A DNA stretch of 64,000 nucleotides. Origin: CAYMAZ01 sp964526285. Lineage in GTDB: Bacteria; Bacteroidota; Bacteroidia; Bacteroidales; DTU049. The stretch lies in contig CAZGIW010000005.1 in the NCBI GenBank assembly GCA_964526285.1, forward strand, positions 28,770 through 92,769, read 5' to 3'. A program made the translations under genes and the position numbers. Below, one piece after another: positions 1 through 7,905 of the stretch (its first letter is position 1; every line of letters begins with the position of its first letter). Below the pieces are notes generated by a model. It had not been told where the DNA came from. It searched no databases and worked only from the letters and a program-made list of their open reading frames with translations.

Positions 1-2
1 TA

Positions 3-92
3 CTTGGAAAAAAACATCCTTCAATTTCAGATTATGCAAAATATTATGAAGTTGATATAATAGAAGTGAAGCGGAGTTTGGGCATTGATTAA
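3..92 (+). CDS. 3' end of an unidentified gene (partial)
   Basis: An open frame enters from the left edge and stops at a TAA at 90-92, giving 29 residues that end in VDIIEVKRSLGID. The composition is protein-like and the other two frames stop early, so I take it as the tail of a gene on the same strand as the virus-like operon that follows. Too little remains to assign a function. A perfect inverted repeat follows immediately, which fits the end of a transcription unit. Confidence 0.5.
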   Translation, partial: LGKKHPSISDYAKYYEVDIIEVKRSLGID

Positions 93-93
93 A

Positions 94-121
94 AATTTGT
101 GTCCATTTTTTGACACAAATT
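94..121 (+). terminator. Perfect 10-bp inverted repeat between two genes
   Basis: AATTTGTGTC at 94-103 and GACACAAATT at 112-121 are exact reverse complements around an 8-base loop. It lies directly after the partial gene and about 65 bases before the next one. No T-run follows, so it could be a weak terminator or an operator for a regulator outside the window. Confidence 0.4.
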
Positions 122-186
122 AAAGCGGTGCCTGCAGGCTTCATTATATGTTTGCATTCTGAGATTAAAAACAAATTTGCAAATTT

Positions 187-642
187 ATGAATCCCTGGGT
201 TGTATTATTAGGTGTTGGTGTTCTGATTGCTGCCAACTGGGGGCTGGTCGGAAAACGTTTGCTGGCTCTTCAGCTGTCACTTGGAAAAATCAACAAAGTA
301 TCTCTGAAACTTTTCAACAGTTATATAAATTGTAACATCAACATCAAAAACCCAAATCAGCGAAACGTTACAATGCAACAAATGTTACTCAAGGTGGTAA
401 TAAATGGAGTACAGGTTGCTGATATTGACTACAGAAAAACTATAAGTTTGAAAGCAGCCGATACAACTATATTGCAGGGTTTTGTAATAGAAATAAAAAA
501 TTTGCAGTTAGCCACACTTGTATTTAATGGAGGCACAGATGTTTTGAGAATAAACATATCAGGGAAAGTGAAGGCTGATGGCATGTGGTTTCCTTATGAT
601 GAAACGTCTATTGTTAATATTAGCAGTGTAAATATTACATAA
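187..642 (+). CDS. Membrane-anchored LEA14/WHy-like protein, virus-like operon
   Basis: A 151-residue protein. Residues about 4-20 are a hydrophobic segment (PWVVLLGVGVLIAANWG) that could anchor it in a membrane. The rest is strongly beta-patterned, with an NPNQRNVT motif and alternating hydrophobic strands resembling the LEA14/WHy (water-stress and hypersensitive response) fold. It is the first complete gene of the packed one-directional operon and ends three bases before the next start. In this context it may be a virion membrane protein; that is inference from neighbours. I do not recognise a named family with certainty. Confidence 0.5.
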   Translation: MNPWVVLLGVGVLIAANWGLVGKRLLALQLSLGKINKVSLKLFNSYINCNINIKNPNQRNVTMQQMLLKVVINGVQVADIDYRKTISLKAADTTILQGFVIEIKNLQLATLVFNGGTDVLRINISGKVKADGMWFPYDETSIVNISSVNIT

Positions 643-645
643 GAT

Positions 646-2400
646 ATGGCAAACATTGTTCAAATAGCATCCCAAACAATAGCATCACCTGATGGTGGTT
701 TTGTTTTGGTTAAGGACAAAGGAAAAACAAAGGATATTATTGCAGAAATAATCAATGTTGAAAAATTGCCAGCAACAAAAAATGACACAAAAAAATTTGC
801 CCACAACCTGAGAGAAAATTCAATAGAGGACACATTATATAATATATGGTCCTTTGTACGGCACAAAATCAAGTATATTATTGATGAGAGTGGCAAACAG
901 TTTATAAAAACACCATCCAGAATATGGGCTGATGGATTTGCTGATTGCAAAGGCAAATCAATTTTTATATCTTCTTTGCTTCAAAATCTGGGAATTAATA
1001 GCTATGGTTACAGATTTGCCAGCTATGGGCTAAGGCCAGTTTATACACATGTATATATATATGTTACCTACGATGGAAAAGAATATATTTTGGATTCGGT
1101 GATGAATGAATTCAACAAAGAGAAACCATACAAATTTAAAAAAGATATACCTATGACACAGATTTATCGTCTTTCAGGAATTGGAAGACAAAGAAACACA
1201 GGACAGTCAGGCAGACAAAGAAATGCAGGATCATCAAGCAGACAAAGAAATACGCCTGCAAGTGGATCCAAAAGAATGATTAATTTTGGATATAAAACCC
1301 CTGATCAAATGACGGATGCCGAGATGGATCTATGGCTTGCACGCGATCGGATGAAAACTGAGCAGGCAATTGTTAAAAAAAGGGGGCGCAATTTGAAAGC
1401 TGAGAAGTATCAGGATTCAATTGATATGCTTGAGGATGCCATTGAAGTTGTACAGAAACACACCAGACCAGGAGTAAGAGGCAACGATGATGTTATTGAT
1501 GAACTCATGGAAATTGCAGATGATGCCGTTTCAGGTGTATATTCAATAGCTTCAAGTATCTCCGGTATTGGCGCTGCCAAAAAGAAAGCTGTGAGAAAAA
1601 AGAAAAAAGCCGAGAGAAAAGAAAAACGGCAGGTGAGAAAAGAAGAGAAAAAACAAGTGAAGGCCGAGGGCGGGAAAAAAGCAGTAAAAGAGTGGCGCAA
1701 ATCAAGCGGAACCAAAACAGGTAAATTTTTGCAGAAGGTTGGCCAAAAAGCGGCCAAAGGCGCCAAGGCGGTTGCCAAAGTTGCCACAGCACCACAACGT
1801 TTGGCTGTTAAAGGGTTGCTTGAGGTAACACTCCCTTCAGCAGCTCCGTTTTTTCTTTATCTTTTTGTAACAGATCCTGGCATGGTAGCAAAATTACCAT
1901 CGGATGCCAAGAAAAAAAGAGAAAAATCCAAAAAACTTGCAAAGTTTATTGTTGAAGGAATTGGCATGAAAGAATCTCACTTTATGGCAATCATTCGCAA
2001 CGGAATTATGAAAAAGTTTGGAAAATCACCTGAAACGGTGATTTCAGAACAAATGAAAGGAATTGCCGGAATTGGGGCATATGCTGCTGTTGTTGGAGTT
2101 GCTTTCAAGGCCGTGAAAAAAATCATCGAAATAGTAAGCAAACTATTTAAAAAGAAACTGGATGTGGACATTTCGGAAGAGGATTTTCCAGACCCATCAT
2201 CCCAAAAAGAGAGAGCTCCAGATGTGGCTGATCAGATTGAAGTGTTTGCCAATAAAAACATTGACCAGGAGAATGATGATGAGGGTGAATACGGCGAATA
2301 TGATGAACAAAAGGAAAGGGATGATTCAGACAGCTATGATGCAACCGATCAGCGGATGAGATCATCAGGTGGTCCGCGTAAAGTTTGGAGTTCATTTTAA
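646..2400 (+). CDS. Transglutaminase-like protein with basic coiled region, candidate virion protein
   Basis: A 584-residue protein. Residues about 60-165 look like a transglutaminase-like cysteine protease/acyltransferase core: Cys in GFADCKGKS, His in YTHVYIYV and Asp in YILDSV are in the order of the Cys-His-Asp triad. A low-complexity linker with repeated GRQRN units follows (about 180-210), then a very Lys/Arg-rich, probably coiled region (about 310-375). Two hydrophobic stretches (near 395-410 and 475-490) could be membrane helices, and the tail is acidic (EDFPDPSS, DDEGEYGEYDEQ). The function in this operon is unknown; cross-linking or cleaving virion proteins or cell-wall peptides are both possible. 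It starts three bases after the previous stop. Confidence 0.6.
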   Translation: MANIVQIASQTIASPDGGFVLVKDKGKTKDIIAEIINVEKLPATKNDTKKFAHNLRENSIEDTLYNIWSFVRHKIKYIIDESGKQFIKTPSRIWADGFADCKGKSIFISSLLQNLGINSYGYRFASYGLRPVYTHVYIYVTYDGKEYILDSVMNEFNKEKPYKFKKDIPMTQIYRLSGIGRQRNTGQSGRQRNAGSSSRQRNTPASGSKRMINFGYKTPDQMTDAEMDLWLARDRMKTEQAIVKKRGRNLKAEKYQDSIDMLEDAIEVVQKHTRPGVRGNDDVIDELMEIADDAVSGVYSIASSISGIGAAKKKAVRKKKKAERKEKRQVRKEEKKQVKAEGGKKAVKEWRKSSGTKTGKFLQKVGQKAAKGAKAVAKVATAPQRLAVKGLLEVTLPSAAPFFLYLFVTDPGMVAKLPSDAKKKREKSKKLAKFIVEGIGMKESHFMAIIRNGIMKKFGKSPETVISEQMKGIAGIGAYAAVVGVAFKAVKKIIEIVSKLFKKKLDVDISEEDFPDPSSQKERAPDVADQIEVFANKNIDQENDDEGEYGEYDEQKERDDSDSYDATDQRMRSSGGPRKVWSSF

Positions 2401-2452
2401 AAACCAAAGAAGTACATTTTAAAAACCAAATATTAACTAAACATTTTGTATT

Positions 2453-2608
2453 ATGTCAGCAATAGGAAATTTGAACAAGCAAGAGCGCAGAATTGACGCT
2501 CAAATCAAAAAAAAAGAAGCAGCATTGGCTCGCAAACGCGAACTTGAAAAAAAGAAACGCGCAATTGAGGCCAAACGCAAAAAACTTGCGCAGCTTCGCA
2601 AAAAGTAA
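2453..2608 (+). CDS. 51-residue very basic helical peptide
   Basis: ATG at 2453 to TAA at 2606-2608 encodes 51 residues, nearly half of them Lys or Arg, with heptad-like spacing (QIKKKEAALARKRELEKKKR) that predicts a single charged helix. It sits between the transglutaminase-like gene and the Gly-rich gene with short spacers, in the same orientation. The composition suggests nucleic-acid binding or condensation inside a particle; that is inference only. An A-rich leader without Shine-Dalgarno precedes it. Confidence 0.6.
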   Translation: MSAIGNLNKQERRIDAQIKKKEAALARKRELEKKKRAIEAKRKKLAQLRKK

Positions 2609-2631
2609 TATTAACCCAAAAAAGTAGTTTT

Positions 2632-3066
2632 ATGACACGCAGAAATAAAAAATTTGATTTTAAAAAAATCGCAATGAGAGTTGCTGGTGTTGGTGGTGGT
2701 GCCGTAATTGGCAGCATGGCTGATAACCTGCTAAAAAACATGAACCCCATGATGAGGGGAGGCCTGAAAATTGCCGTTGGCGCAGTGGTGCCAGAATTCA
2801 TTCCAATGAGAGATAAATCTCTTGTTGAAGATATCGGAAGTGGTATCATCGCCTCAGGCGCAATTGATTTGGCAAAAAACCTTATGCCTTCCGCTGGTGG
2901 CAACGAGAATGTTGAAGGAATTCACGATGAGCTTGACCAGTTTGAGGATGAGGGATATGTGCTTGTAGAGGATGACGACATGTCTGGCCTTGATGAAGAT
3001 TCTCCAATTTTTGGTGATGAAGATTCTCCAATTTCAGGTGATGATGATTTTGTTGATGTAGAATAA
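2632..3066 (+). CDS. Gly/Ala-rich protein with acidic tail, virus-like operon
   Basis: A 144-residue protein. The N-terminus is basic (TRRNKKFDFKK). Residues about 15-90 are Gly/Ala-rich and mildly hydrophobic (VAGVGGGAVIGSMADNL, SGIIASGAIDLAKNL), suggesting one or two membrane-associated helices. The last 45 residues are extremely acidic, with a near-duplicate DEDSPI(F/S)GD motif. It lies 23 bases after the small basic peptide, whose charge is opposite to its tail. I do not recognise the family; a small membrane or core structural protein is plausible from context. Confidence 0.55.
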   Translation: MTRRNKKFDFKKIAMRVAGVGGGAVIGSMADNLLKNMNPMMRGGLKIAVGAVVPEFIPMRDKSLVEDIGSGIIASGAIDLAKNLMPSAGGNENVEGIHDELDQFEDEGYVLVEDDDMSGLDEDSPIFGDEDSPISGDDDFVDVE

Positions 3067-3132
3067 AACCATCACTTACAACAAAAAAGAAAAAAGTTAA
3101 CCAAACCATTAAACCAAACCATTAAAACAATT

Positions 3133-3840
3133 ATGAATACAAGAAAACAGGGTGGAATCACAATTTCTACCGACAGAGAAAGGGCTATTTTCAACCGCCT
3201 GGCAGCCGCCGAAAGAGAAAAAAATAAAATTGTAACACCTGGGTTTATCAGAGTTGAAAAACTTCTGCAAAACGGAAATCCAAAGATGGACTTTCAGGTG
3301 TTGAGAGACACAAACAGTGATTCTATCACAGAACAAAAACTTGACAGAAACGATAAGTTTTTGGCAACACATCTGGGATTATTCTTAATGTTAAGAGATC
3401 CATCAATCACAGGTGCTGAAGTTTTACAAACTTATCCAAACGCTGAGGTGTTTGATGCTATGGACGGCGATGATCCCACGCTATATCTTCGCGATGCTCG
3501 ACACCTGGAAACAATCTACAATGGCAAACTGTCAATTACCGTGGGGCAAACAAAATATGTTGAGGCTCTTGATACCAGGAGATTCCGGAATGTACCAACA
3601 TCGCAACAAATTACAATAGAGGATGCAACTCCCGTTGTAATATCCAAAATTGGAAATTCTGAGCAAAGTGAAAAAACAGGATTTATTGATTTGACACCTC
3701 AAATTACCTTTGACGGAGATCAAAAGAATTTGATTACTCTTGAGGCTCCGATTTCGGGGTCACACAAGATACAATCAAGCACAGCCCCACTGGCTTATGT
3801 GGTGCTTGTAATGCGTGGTTTCCTCATCACCAACAGGTAA
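3133..3840 (+). CDS. Candidate major capsid protein of a tailless virus
   Basis: A 235-residue protein with no signal peptide. The first ~75 residues are mixed (basic start, TDRERAIFNRLAAAEREKN). The remainder is rich in predicted beta strands separated by turns (KLSITVGQTKYVEAL, QQITIEDATPVVISKIG, LITLEAPISG) and ends in a hydrophobic strand (PLAYVVLVMRGFLITNR). No enzymatic motif is visible. The size and beta content would suit a single jelly-roll capsid subunit. The gene has its own A-rich 66-base leader with a repeated ACCAAACCATTAAA motif, and a stable hairpin follows it, as expected for a gene expressed more highly than its neighbours. The capsid role is inference from context; I do not recognise the sequence. 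Confidence 0.5.
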   Translation: MNTRKQGGITISTDRERAIFNRLAAAEREKNKIVTPGFIRVEKLLQNGNPKMDFQVLRDTNSDSITEQKLDRNDKFLATHLGLFLMLRDPSITGAEVLQTYPNAEVFDAMDGDDPTLYLRDARHLETIYNGKLSITVGQTKYVEALDTRRFRNVPTSQQITIEDATPVVISKIGNSEQSEKTGFIDLTPQITFDGDQKNLITLEAPISGSHKIQSSTAPLAYVVLVMRGFLITNR

Positions 3841-3880
3841 AAAAAGCAATAGCCGCACCATCGTGTGCTTTTCCGAAAAG

Positions 3881-3909
3881 AGGGGGCTGCTACACTTAGC
3901 AGTTCCCCT
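3881..3909 (+). terminator. Hairpin after the candidate capsid gene, possible partial terminator
   Basis: AGGGG-GCTGCT at 3881-3891 can pair with AGCAG-TT-CCCCT at 3898-3909 around a short loop, followed by a short T/A stretch (ATTTTAAAATAA). It sits between the 235-aa and 131-aa candidate structural genes. A leaky terminator or an mRNA 3'-end stabiliser would raise the amount of the first product over the second. Confidence 0.45.
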
Positions 3910-3939
3910 ATTTTAAAATAATAACAAAAACCATAAGTC

Positions 3940-4335
3940 ATGGAAAAACAAAAAACACTTAGAAATCTTGAATTGTTGGAAATAGATATAGAGGCCGGAA
4001 AACGGAAAATATATCTTCCTTCAGTAACAACAGTGCGGGGAAAAAAAATAACTGCAATCGAGTTAACTGGATCACCATATTTGCCATCAGGAAAAGCAAA
4101 TGCATTGCAATTTCTGTTTGAGGGAACTTTCCTTGTTTTGCACAGCGAAGGAAAAGAAAAAATAAAAAACATCCCTGTGTCGCTGTTGGCTGAATATAAC
4201 AGGCAGTTTTTTCCTGCAATACACCTCAATCATGTGATTGAGACAGAAAAAAGCTATTTTGAACTATCAACAGAGACTAGCCTTGATCCGGGCACATCCT
4301 ATGCGCTTGGTTTGATTGTCTGTTTTGATGATTAA
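3940..4335 (+). CDS. Small beta-rich candidate minor capsid protein
   Basis: A 131-residue protein without signal peptide or membrane segment. It is almost entirely short beta-strand-like stretches (KIYLPSVTTVRGKKITAIEL, ALQFLFEGTFLVLHS, KSYFELSTETSL, SYALGLIVCFDD). It directly follows the 235-aa candidate capsid gene. In tailless membrane-containing viruses of the P23-77/SSIP-1 type, capsids are built from two small beta-barrel proteins encoded side by side, so this pair could be an equivalent. That link is inference from size, fold tendency and position; I see no recognisable family motif. Confidence 0.45.
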   Translation: MEKQKTLRNLELLEIDIEAGKRKIYLPSVTTVRGKKITAIELTGSPYLPSGKANALQFLFEGTFLVLHSEGKEKIKNIPVSLLAEYNRQFFPAIHLNHVIETEKSYFELSTETSLDPGTSYALGLIVCFDD

Positions 4336-4353
4336 AAATTCAACAGAAAGGCT

Positions 4354-5061
4354 ATGATACAGGGAAAAGAAAAAGTATTTGAATGGCTAAAGCTGAATCA
4401 AACACCCTACTGGAAACTAAAAGACCAGAGGGGCACAGATTTGAAAGCAATAAGCCCTGGTGTTGATGATTTGTCTCTGGATGATTCTATTGAGCACCTA
4501 TCAAAGATTTTTGACACGCTTGGTGAAGGATATTATACTTTGGAAGCCTGGAAAACCAAAGGGCAAACAAAGGAGTGGAAGCGCGAACTTGTTAGAATTG
4601 GTGATGCTGCGGGGCAGGTTGCCGCAATAGGCTCACTTGGTGCAGCTGCAGCAATTTCTCAAACGGATATTGATGAGAGAGTAAACAAGGCAATGGAGGA
4701 CTACAAAAGGGCCTTGAAAATTGAACAGCTTGAAGCCCGGGTTAAGGAACTTGAGGCAATAAATAAAGAACTTGAGCTTGAGATGGATTCATTTGATAAA
4801 AGGATTTACAACAGAGTTTCTCCTTTTATTGGTGCTCTTTACAAAGGGCTTGGTATTGATCCAGGATTGTCACAGGAGGCAATTTCAGGCCAATCAGAGC
4901 AAACTGTTGAAGAAATTGAAAAAAGGCTTGAAGCAGCTTTTGAAAAGTGGGAAAAACACGAAAAAGACACAGTTACCCTTTTGGAAAAAATTGCACAGCT
5001 GGCCGAAACCGACACATCAACCTATAACGTGGCGCGCAATATGTTAATGTCTCAACAATAA
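4354..5061 (+). CDS. Coiled-coil protein, virus-like operon
   Basis: A 235-residue soluble-looking protein. Residues about 85-105 contain an Ala/Gly-rich patch (GQVAAIGSLGAAAAIS). Residues about 115-150 form a clear coiled coil (EQLEARVKELEAINKELELE), and a second helical region lies near 185-215 (EEIEKRLEAAFEKWEKHEKD). Nothing catalytic is visible. It lies 18 bases after the small beta-rich gene and 14 before the SH3-like gene, so it belongs to the same transcript. A structural or assembly (scaffold-like) role is possible but unproven. Confidence 0.5.
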   Translation: MIQGKEKVFEWLKLNQTPYWKLKDQRGTDLKAISPGVDDLSLDDSIEHLSKIFDTLGEGYYTLEAWKTKGQTKEWKRELVRIGDAAGQVAAIGSLGAAAAISQTDIDERVNKAMEDYKRALKIEQLEARVKELEAINKELELEMDSFDKRIYNRVSPFIGALYKGLGIDPGLSQEAISGQSEQTVEEIEKRLEAAFEKWEKHEKDTVTLLEKIAQLAETDTSTYNVARNMLMSQQ

Positions 5062-5075
5062 AAAACACACGTCAC

Positions 5076-6127
5076 ATGAAGTTTGAACAGTCAAAATATA
5101 AAGGTTATTACATCGTACCCAAAAGCGATTCGGCTAATGTCAGAAAAACGCCCAACGGCCAGCTGATTAAAAATGTAAAAAAAGGCAAAGCCTGCGGGGT
5201 TGCCACTGGCCGATTTGTTAAAGAGGGAAGTAGTGCCTGGTATGAAATGTATGTGGGCAACACACATGCCGAATTGTTAAAAAAACAAATAGGGTTTTCT
5301 CACAGCTCCGTTATCAACGTAACTCTAAAACATCCGGGAGGATCTTCCTCGTCATCATCCTCTAAGTCATTGCTGCTAGCTCTGCGCGACGCAGCCGAGA
5401 TTCAGGAAATAACAAAGAGGTTGATGTGCCGTAAGATACAGACNNNNNNNNNNCCTCATCGTCAGGATCAGAATCAGGAGGAAACCCTGCAGCGGAAGCA
5501 GCAAAAACAGAGAGGTTGCTCTTCGATATTATTAATACTGATAAAAAAACGGTAGAGAATCTGATTAATGCATACCGGCTGGCACTTGAATATAAAAGGC
5601 GTGGCGTTGCTGTGCCTCACAAATATGTGATGTCATTCTTCAACATCTGGAGCAGTGTTGCTGCCCGGAGGGATTATATAGCCAATCACCCCAACCTGCA
5701 GATAACTAAGGGTTCTCCAATGGCACACCCTGTTTCGTTTAAGGCTTTTGAACAGTTTGCAGAAAAAGGGATGTCTGAGATAGGGGCAATTCCAATTGTT
5801 ATATGGATCATTGCTGGAGTCATTTCAACAGCTGCCACTGCTGCCGGCACCATATATGTTTGGGAACAGTTCCAGCCAAAATATGATGCAAGCAAACAAA
5901 ACTTAAAGCAATCGGAGGAGCTTAAAAAAGTACTTGCTGATGTTGACCCGGAGGTGAGAGATCAGATACTAGAGGATCTGGAGGGGCAGCTTGATGATGC
6001 ATATTATGCAGGGTTGAGAGAGGGCACCTGGAAGGGACGCTTGAATATTGGAAAGCCTGTAATATATGCACTTGGTGGATTTTTGCTAATTAGCTGGTTT
6101 ATGAACAGAAAACAACAAAAAGGATGA
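5076..6127 (+). CDS. SH3-like domain plus Ser-rich linker plus membrane protein, interrupted by an assembly gap
   Basis: I read this as one gene broken by the 10-N gap at 5444-5453. The first part (from ATG 5076) has an SH3b-like core (YYIVPKSDSANVRKTPNGQL, then GSSAWYEMYV) and a Ser-rich linker. After the gap the downstream frame opens with SSSGSESGGNPAAEAAKTERL, again a Ser/Gly linker, and runs without a stop to 6127. The two halves are out of phase only if the gap is really 10 bases; a true length of 2 mod 3 restores one frame. The C-terminal part has a membrane helix (IVIWIIAGVISTAATAAGTI), a helical region and a second hydrophobic segment (VIYALGGFLLISWFM). The alternative is two genes, the second from a TTG at 5516. 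It overlaps the next gene by ATGA. Confidence 0.5.
5444..5453. other. Assembly gap of unknown true length (10 N)
   Basis: Ten Ns fall inside a serine-codon repeat tract (TCATCATCC-like) of the SH3-like gene. The reading frames on the two sides do not match across exactly ten bases; a true length of 2 mod 3 would join them. Confidence 0.95.
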
Positions 6128-6837
6128 AACTGATTGTTATAAAAACGTATTTGAAAGAAGGGCAGTCATCGCGTGAATTATACACGGAGTTTGTTGAATT
6201 TGCCAAGTCCGGCAGAGTGGAAACCAATAAATGCAGAGCAGTTGTTTTTATTAACCAGGGAGAAACTGAGGTCTATGTGGAAACCTGCAGGTTGCTTCCA
6301 GGAGAAAGGCTGGCTATAGGCATGGAAATAGACAACACCCATATTGAACAAACATTTAGGGTGTGGGAACCACTGAAAGCACCAACAATGAGGACACTAC
6401 TACTCAATAAAAACATTGGGGGCGGAGAAGTTATTGGCGCAGGCCAATACGCCTTCGGCCAGGAGGTAACAATTGAAGTTATCACACATGGCGGGTATAA
6501 TTTCATAGGGTGGTATGTTGACGGAAATCTGTGGGCAACTGAGACATTATATACCTTCAATATGCCCGATGAGGATATGGTAATTGAGGCACACTTTGAG
6601 GAACAGGCTCAATACACGCTTTCGGTTGGTGTGGTTGGAAGTGGTAATGTAGTTCCTTCAGAAGGGGAATTTCCAGAAGGTTACAATGTGTCACTTCAGG
6701 CCAATCCAGATAAAGGGTATCGTTTTGATTACTGGGCAGACGGTATGGGGTCTCCTGTGTCAAATAAAAACCCCTATACATTTGACATGCCAGCTGAAAA
6801 CGTAATATTGCAGGCATACTTTTCTCAAATATTGTGA
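6124..6837 (+). CDS. InlB-type beta-repeat protein, candidate spike or adhesin
   Basis: A 237-residue protein. The first ~85 residues are a unique beta-rich domain starting MKLIVIKTYLKEG, with no signal peptide. Residues about 90-160 and 163-235 are two divergent InlB B-like (bacterial repeat) modules. Each shows the pattern GGG..I.AGQY..G..V.I......Y.F.GWY.DG....T...YTFNMPDEDM...AHF, repeated as GSGNV...GEFPEGYNVSL...YRFDYWADG...YTFDMPAENV. Such modules occur in surface adhesins. Absence of a secretion signal and the position inside the virus-like operon suggest a virion spike or host-binding protein (inference). Its start overlaps the upstream stop, so translation is probably coupled. Confidence 0.6.
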   Translation: MKLIVIKTYLKEGQSSRELYTEFVEFAKSGRVETNKCRAVVFINQGETEVYVETCRLLPGERLAIGMEIDNTHIEQTFRVWEPLKAPTMRTLLLNKNIGGGEVIGAGQYAFGQEVTIEVITHGGYNFIGWYVDGNLWATETLYTFNMPDEDMVIEAHFEEQAQYTLSVGVVGSGNVVPSEGEFPEGYNVSLQANPDKGYRFDYWADGMGSPVSNKNPYTFDMPAENVILQAYFSQIL

Positions 6838-7325
6838 TGATGGTAGAAATATTAATCCCTTTAGGAATATATTTAATTACAAAATACATGACAGGAATGA
6901 AACCGCACAAGCCCACACCCGGCAGAATAACAAGCCCCTATGGATACAGAAACAATCCTTATCCAGGAAAAAGTGGCAAGCAGTTTCATGGGGGAATTGA
7001 TATTGCAGATCAATCAAAAAAATCGCAGCCAGTATATGCCACATATCCTGGAGTTGTTAAAGTGGCCGCAAACAGTGGAAGCACATCAGGGCTAAGAGTG
7101 TGGGTGCACAAGGATAACACAAACATTTATATTTTATATGCACACTTGTCAAAAGTAAATGTTAGAGTAGGTCAAAAGGTAAATGCAGGTGATTTGCTGG
7201 GTTATACTGGAAATTCAGGGGCAGAATGGTCAGGAATACATCTTCATTATGCCGAGAGGGTAGGTGGCATGTCCGTAAATTTTCCAGACAGAAACCCCGT
7301 TGAGATTGCAGAATTATATAAATAA
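6837..7325 (+). CDS. M23-family peptidoglycan endopeptidase
   Basis: About 162 residues. A short hydrophobic N-terminal segment (VEILIPLGIYLITKYM) is followed by a LytM/M23 metallopeptidase domain. Visible zinc ligands are His and Asp in HGGIDIA and the second His of the HLHY motif; the core SPYGYRNNPYPG and the GxLLGYTGNSG signature are also present. It should cut peptide cross-bridges in peptidoglycan. I chose the ATG at 6837, overlapping the previous stop by one base; a GTG at 6834 or ATG at 6840 are alternatives. Next to a lytic transglycosylase it probably serves virus entry or release. Confidence 0.85.
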   Translation: MMVEILIPLGIYLITKYMTGMKPHKPTPGRITSPYGYRNNPYPGKSGKQFHGGIDIADQSKKSQPVYATYPGVVKVAANSGSTSGLRVWVHKDNTNIYILYAHLSKVNVRVGQKVNAGDLLGYTGNSGAEWSGIHLHYAERVGGMSVNFPDRNPVEIAELYK

Positions 7326-7338
7326 AAAATGATTAACC

Positions 7339-7905
7339 ATGTTGTTATTTGAGCAATACGTAAAAACAAACAAAACCGAGTTTATCAACAAAGTTAAACG
7401 AATCTCTGCATTACTGGGTATTAACCCCGATTGGTTGATGGCTGTCATGCAGCTTGAAAGTGGAATAAATCCCCAAGCCGTAAACAGACAACCGGGTGAT
7501 CCTTCAGACCCTTCTCAAAGGGCTGCTTATCGTGCTGTTGGGTTAATCCAGTTTATGCCTGCCACTGCACGCGGGCTTGGTACATCAACCCAGCAGCTCT
7601 ATGGGATGACTAATCTTCAACAGCTTGACTACGTGTATAAGTATTATAAAGGTTATTCCGGAAGGATTAATTCTTTTGAGGATATGTACACTGTAAATTT
7701 TTGGCCGGCCGCTCTTGGAAAACCACTGCACTATGTTATGGAAACAAAAACGCTATCAGCATCCCTTGTGGCAAAACAAAATCCTGTTTTCGATCTCAAT
7801 AAAGATGGAAAAATAACTTATGGGGAGTTTTTAACTGCAATCAGGGCAATAAAGGAGAAGCAGCTCGGCCACAACGCAGCTCGGGTTTTTGAAAAAAAAA
7901 AATAA
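7339..7905 (+). CDS. Lytic transglycosylase with EF-hand; possible frameshifted membrane-anchored form
   Basis: A 188-residue SLT-type transglycosylase without signal peptide. The catalytic Glu is in AVMQLESGIN, followed by VGLIQFMPATARGLG and the YVYKYYKGYSG helix. Near residues 154-166 a calcium-binding EF-hand (DLNKDGKITYGEF) is present. It cleaves the glycan strand of peptidoglycan. The frame ends EKKK-stop inside a run of eleven As (7892-7902). Slipping back one base leads into a further 23 codons (7902-7970, stop 7971-7973) encoding a perfect membrane helix (AFGGLALFAVGALVAILI), ending one base before the next gene. So either programmed slippage makes a membrane-bound form or the A-run carries a one-base error. 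Confidence 0.85.
   Translation: MLLFEQYVKTNKTEFINKVKRISALLGINPDWLMAVMQLESGINPQAVNRQPGDPSDPSQRAAYRAVGLIQFMPATARGLGTSTQQLYGMTNLQQLDYVYKYYKGYSGRINSFEDMYTVNFWPAALGKPLHYVMETKTLSASLVAKQNPVFDLNKDGKITYGEFLTAIRAIKEKQLGHNAARVFEKKK

Noticed and set aside
1410..1795. Long reverse-strand open frames opposite the Lys-rich part of the transglutaminase-like gene
   Set aside because: They are Phe/Leu-rich shadows of AAA/AAG codons.
5516..6127. Separate gene starting at a TTG
   Set aside because: The same frame is open back to the assembly gap with a Ser/Gly linker matching the upstream gene, so one interrupted gene is more likely.
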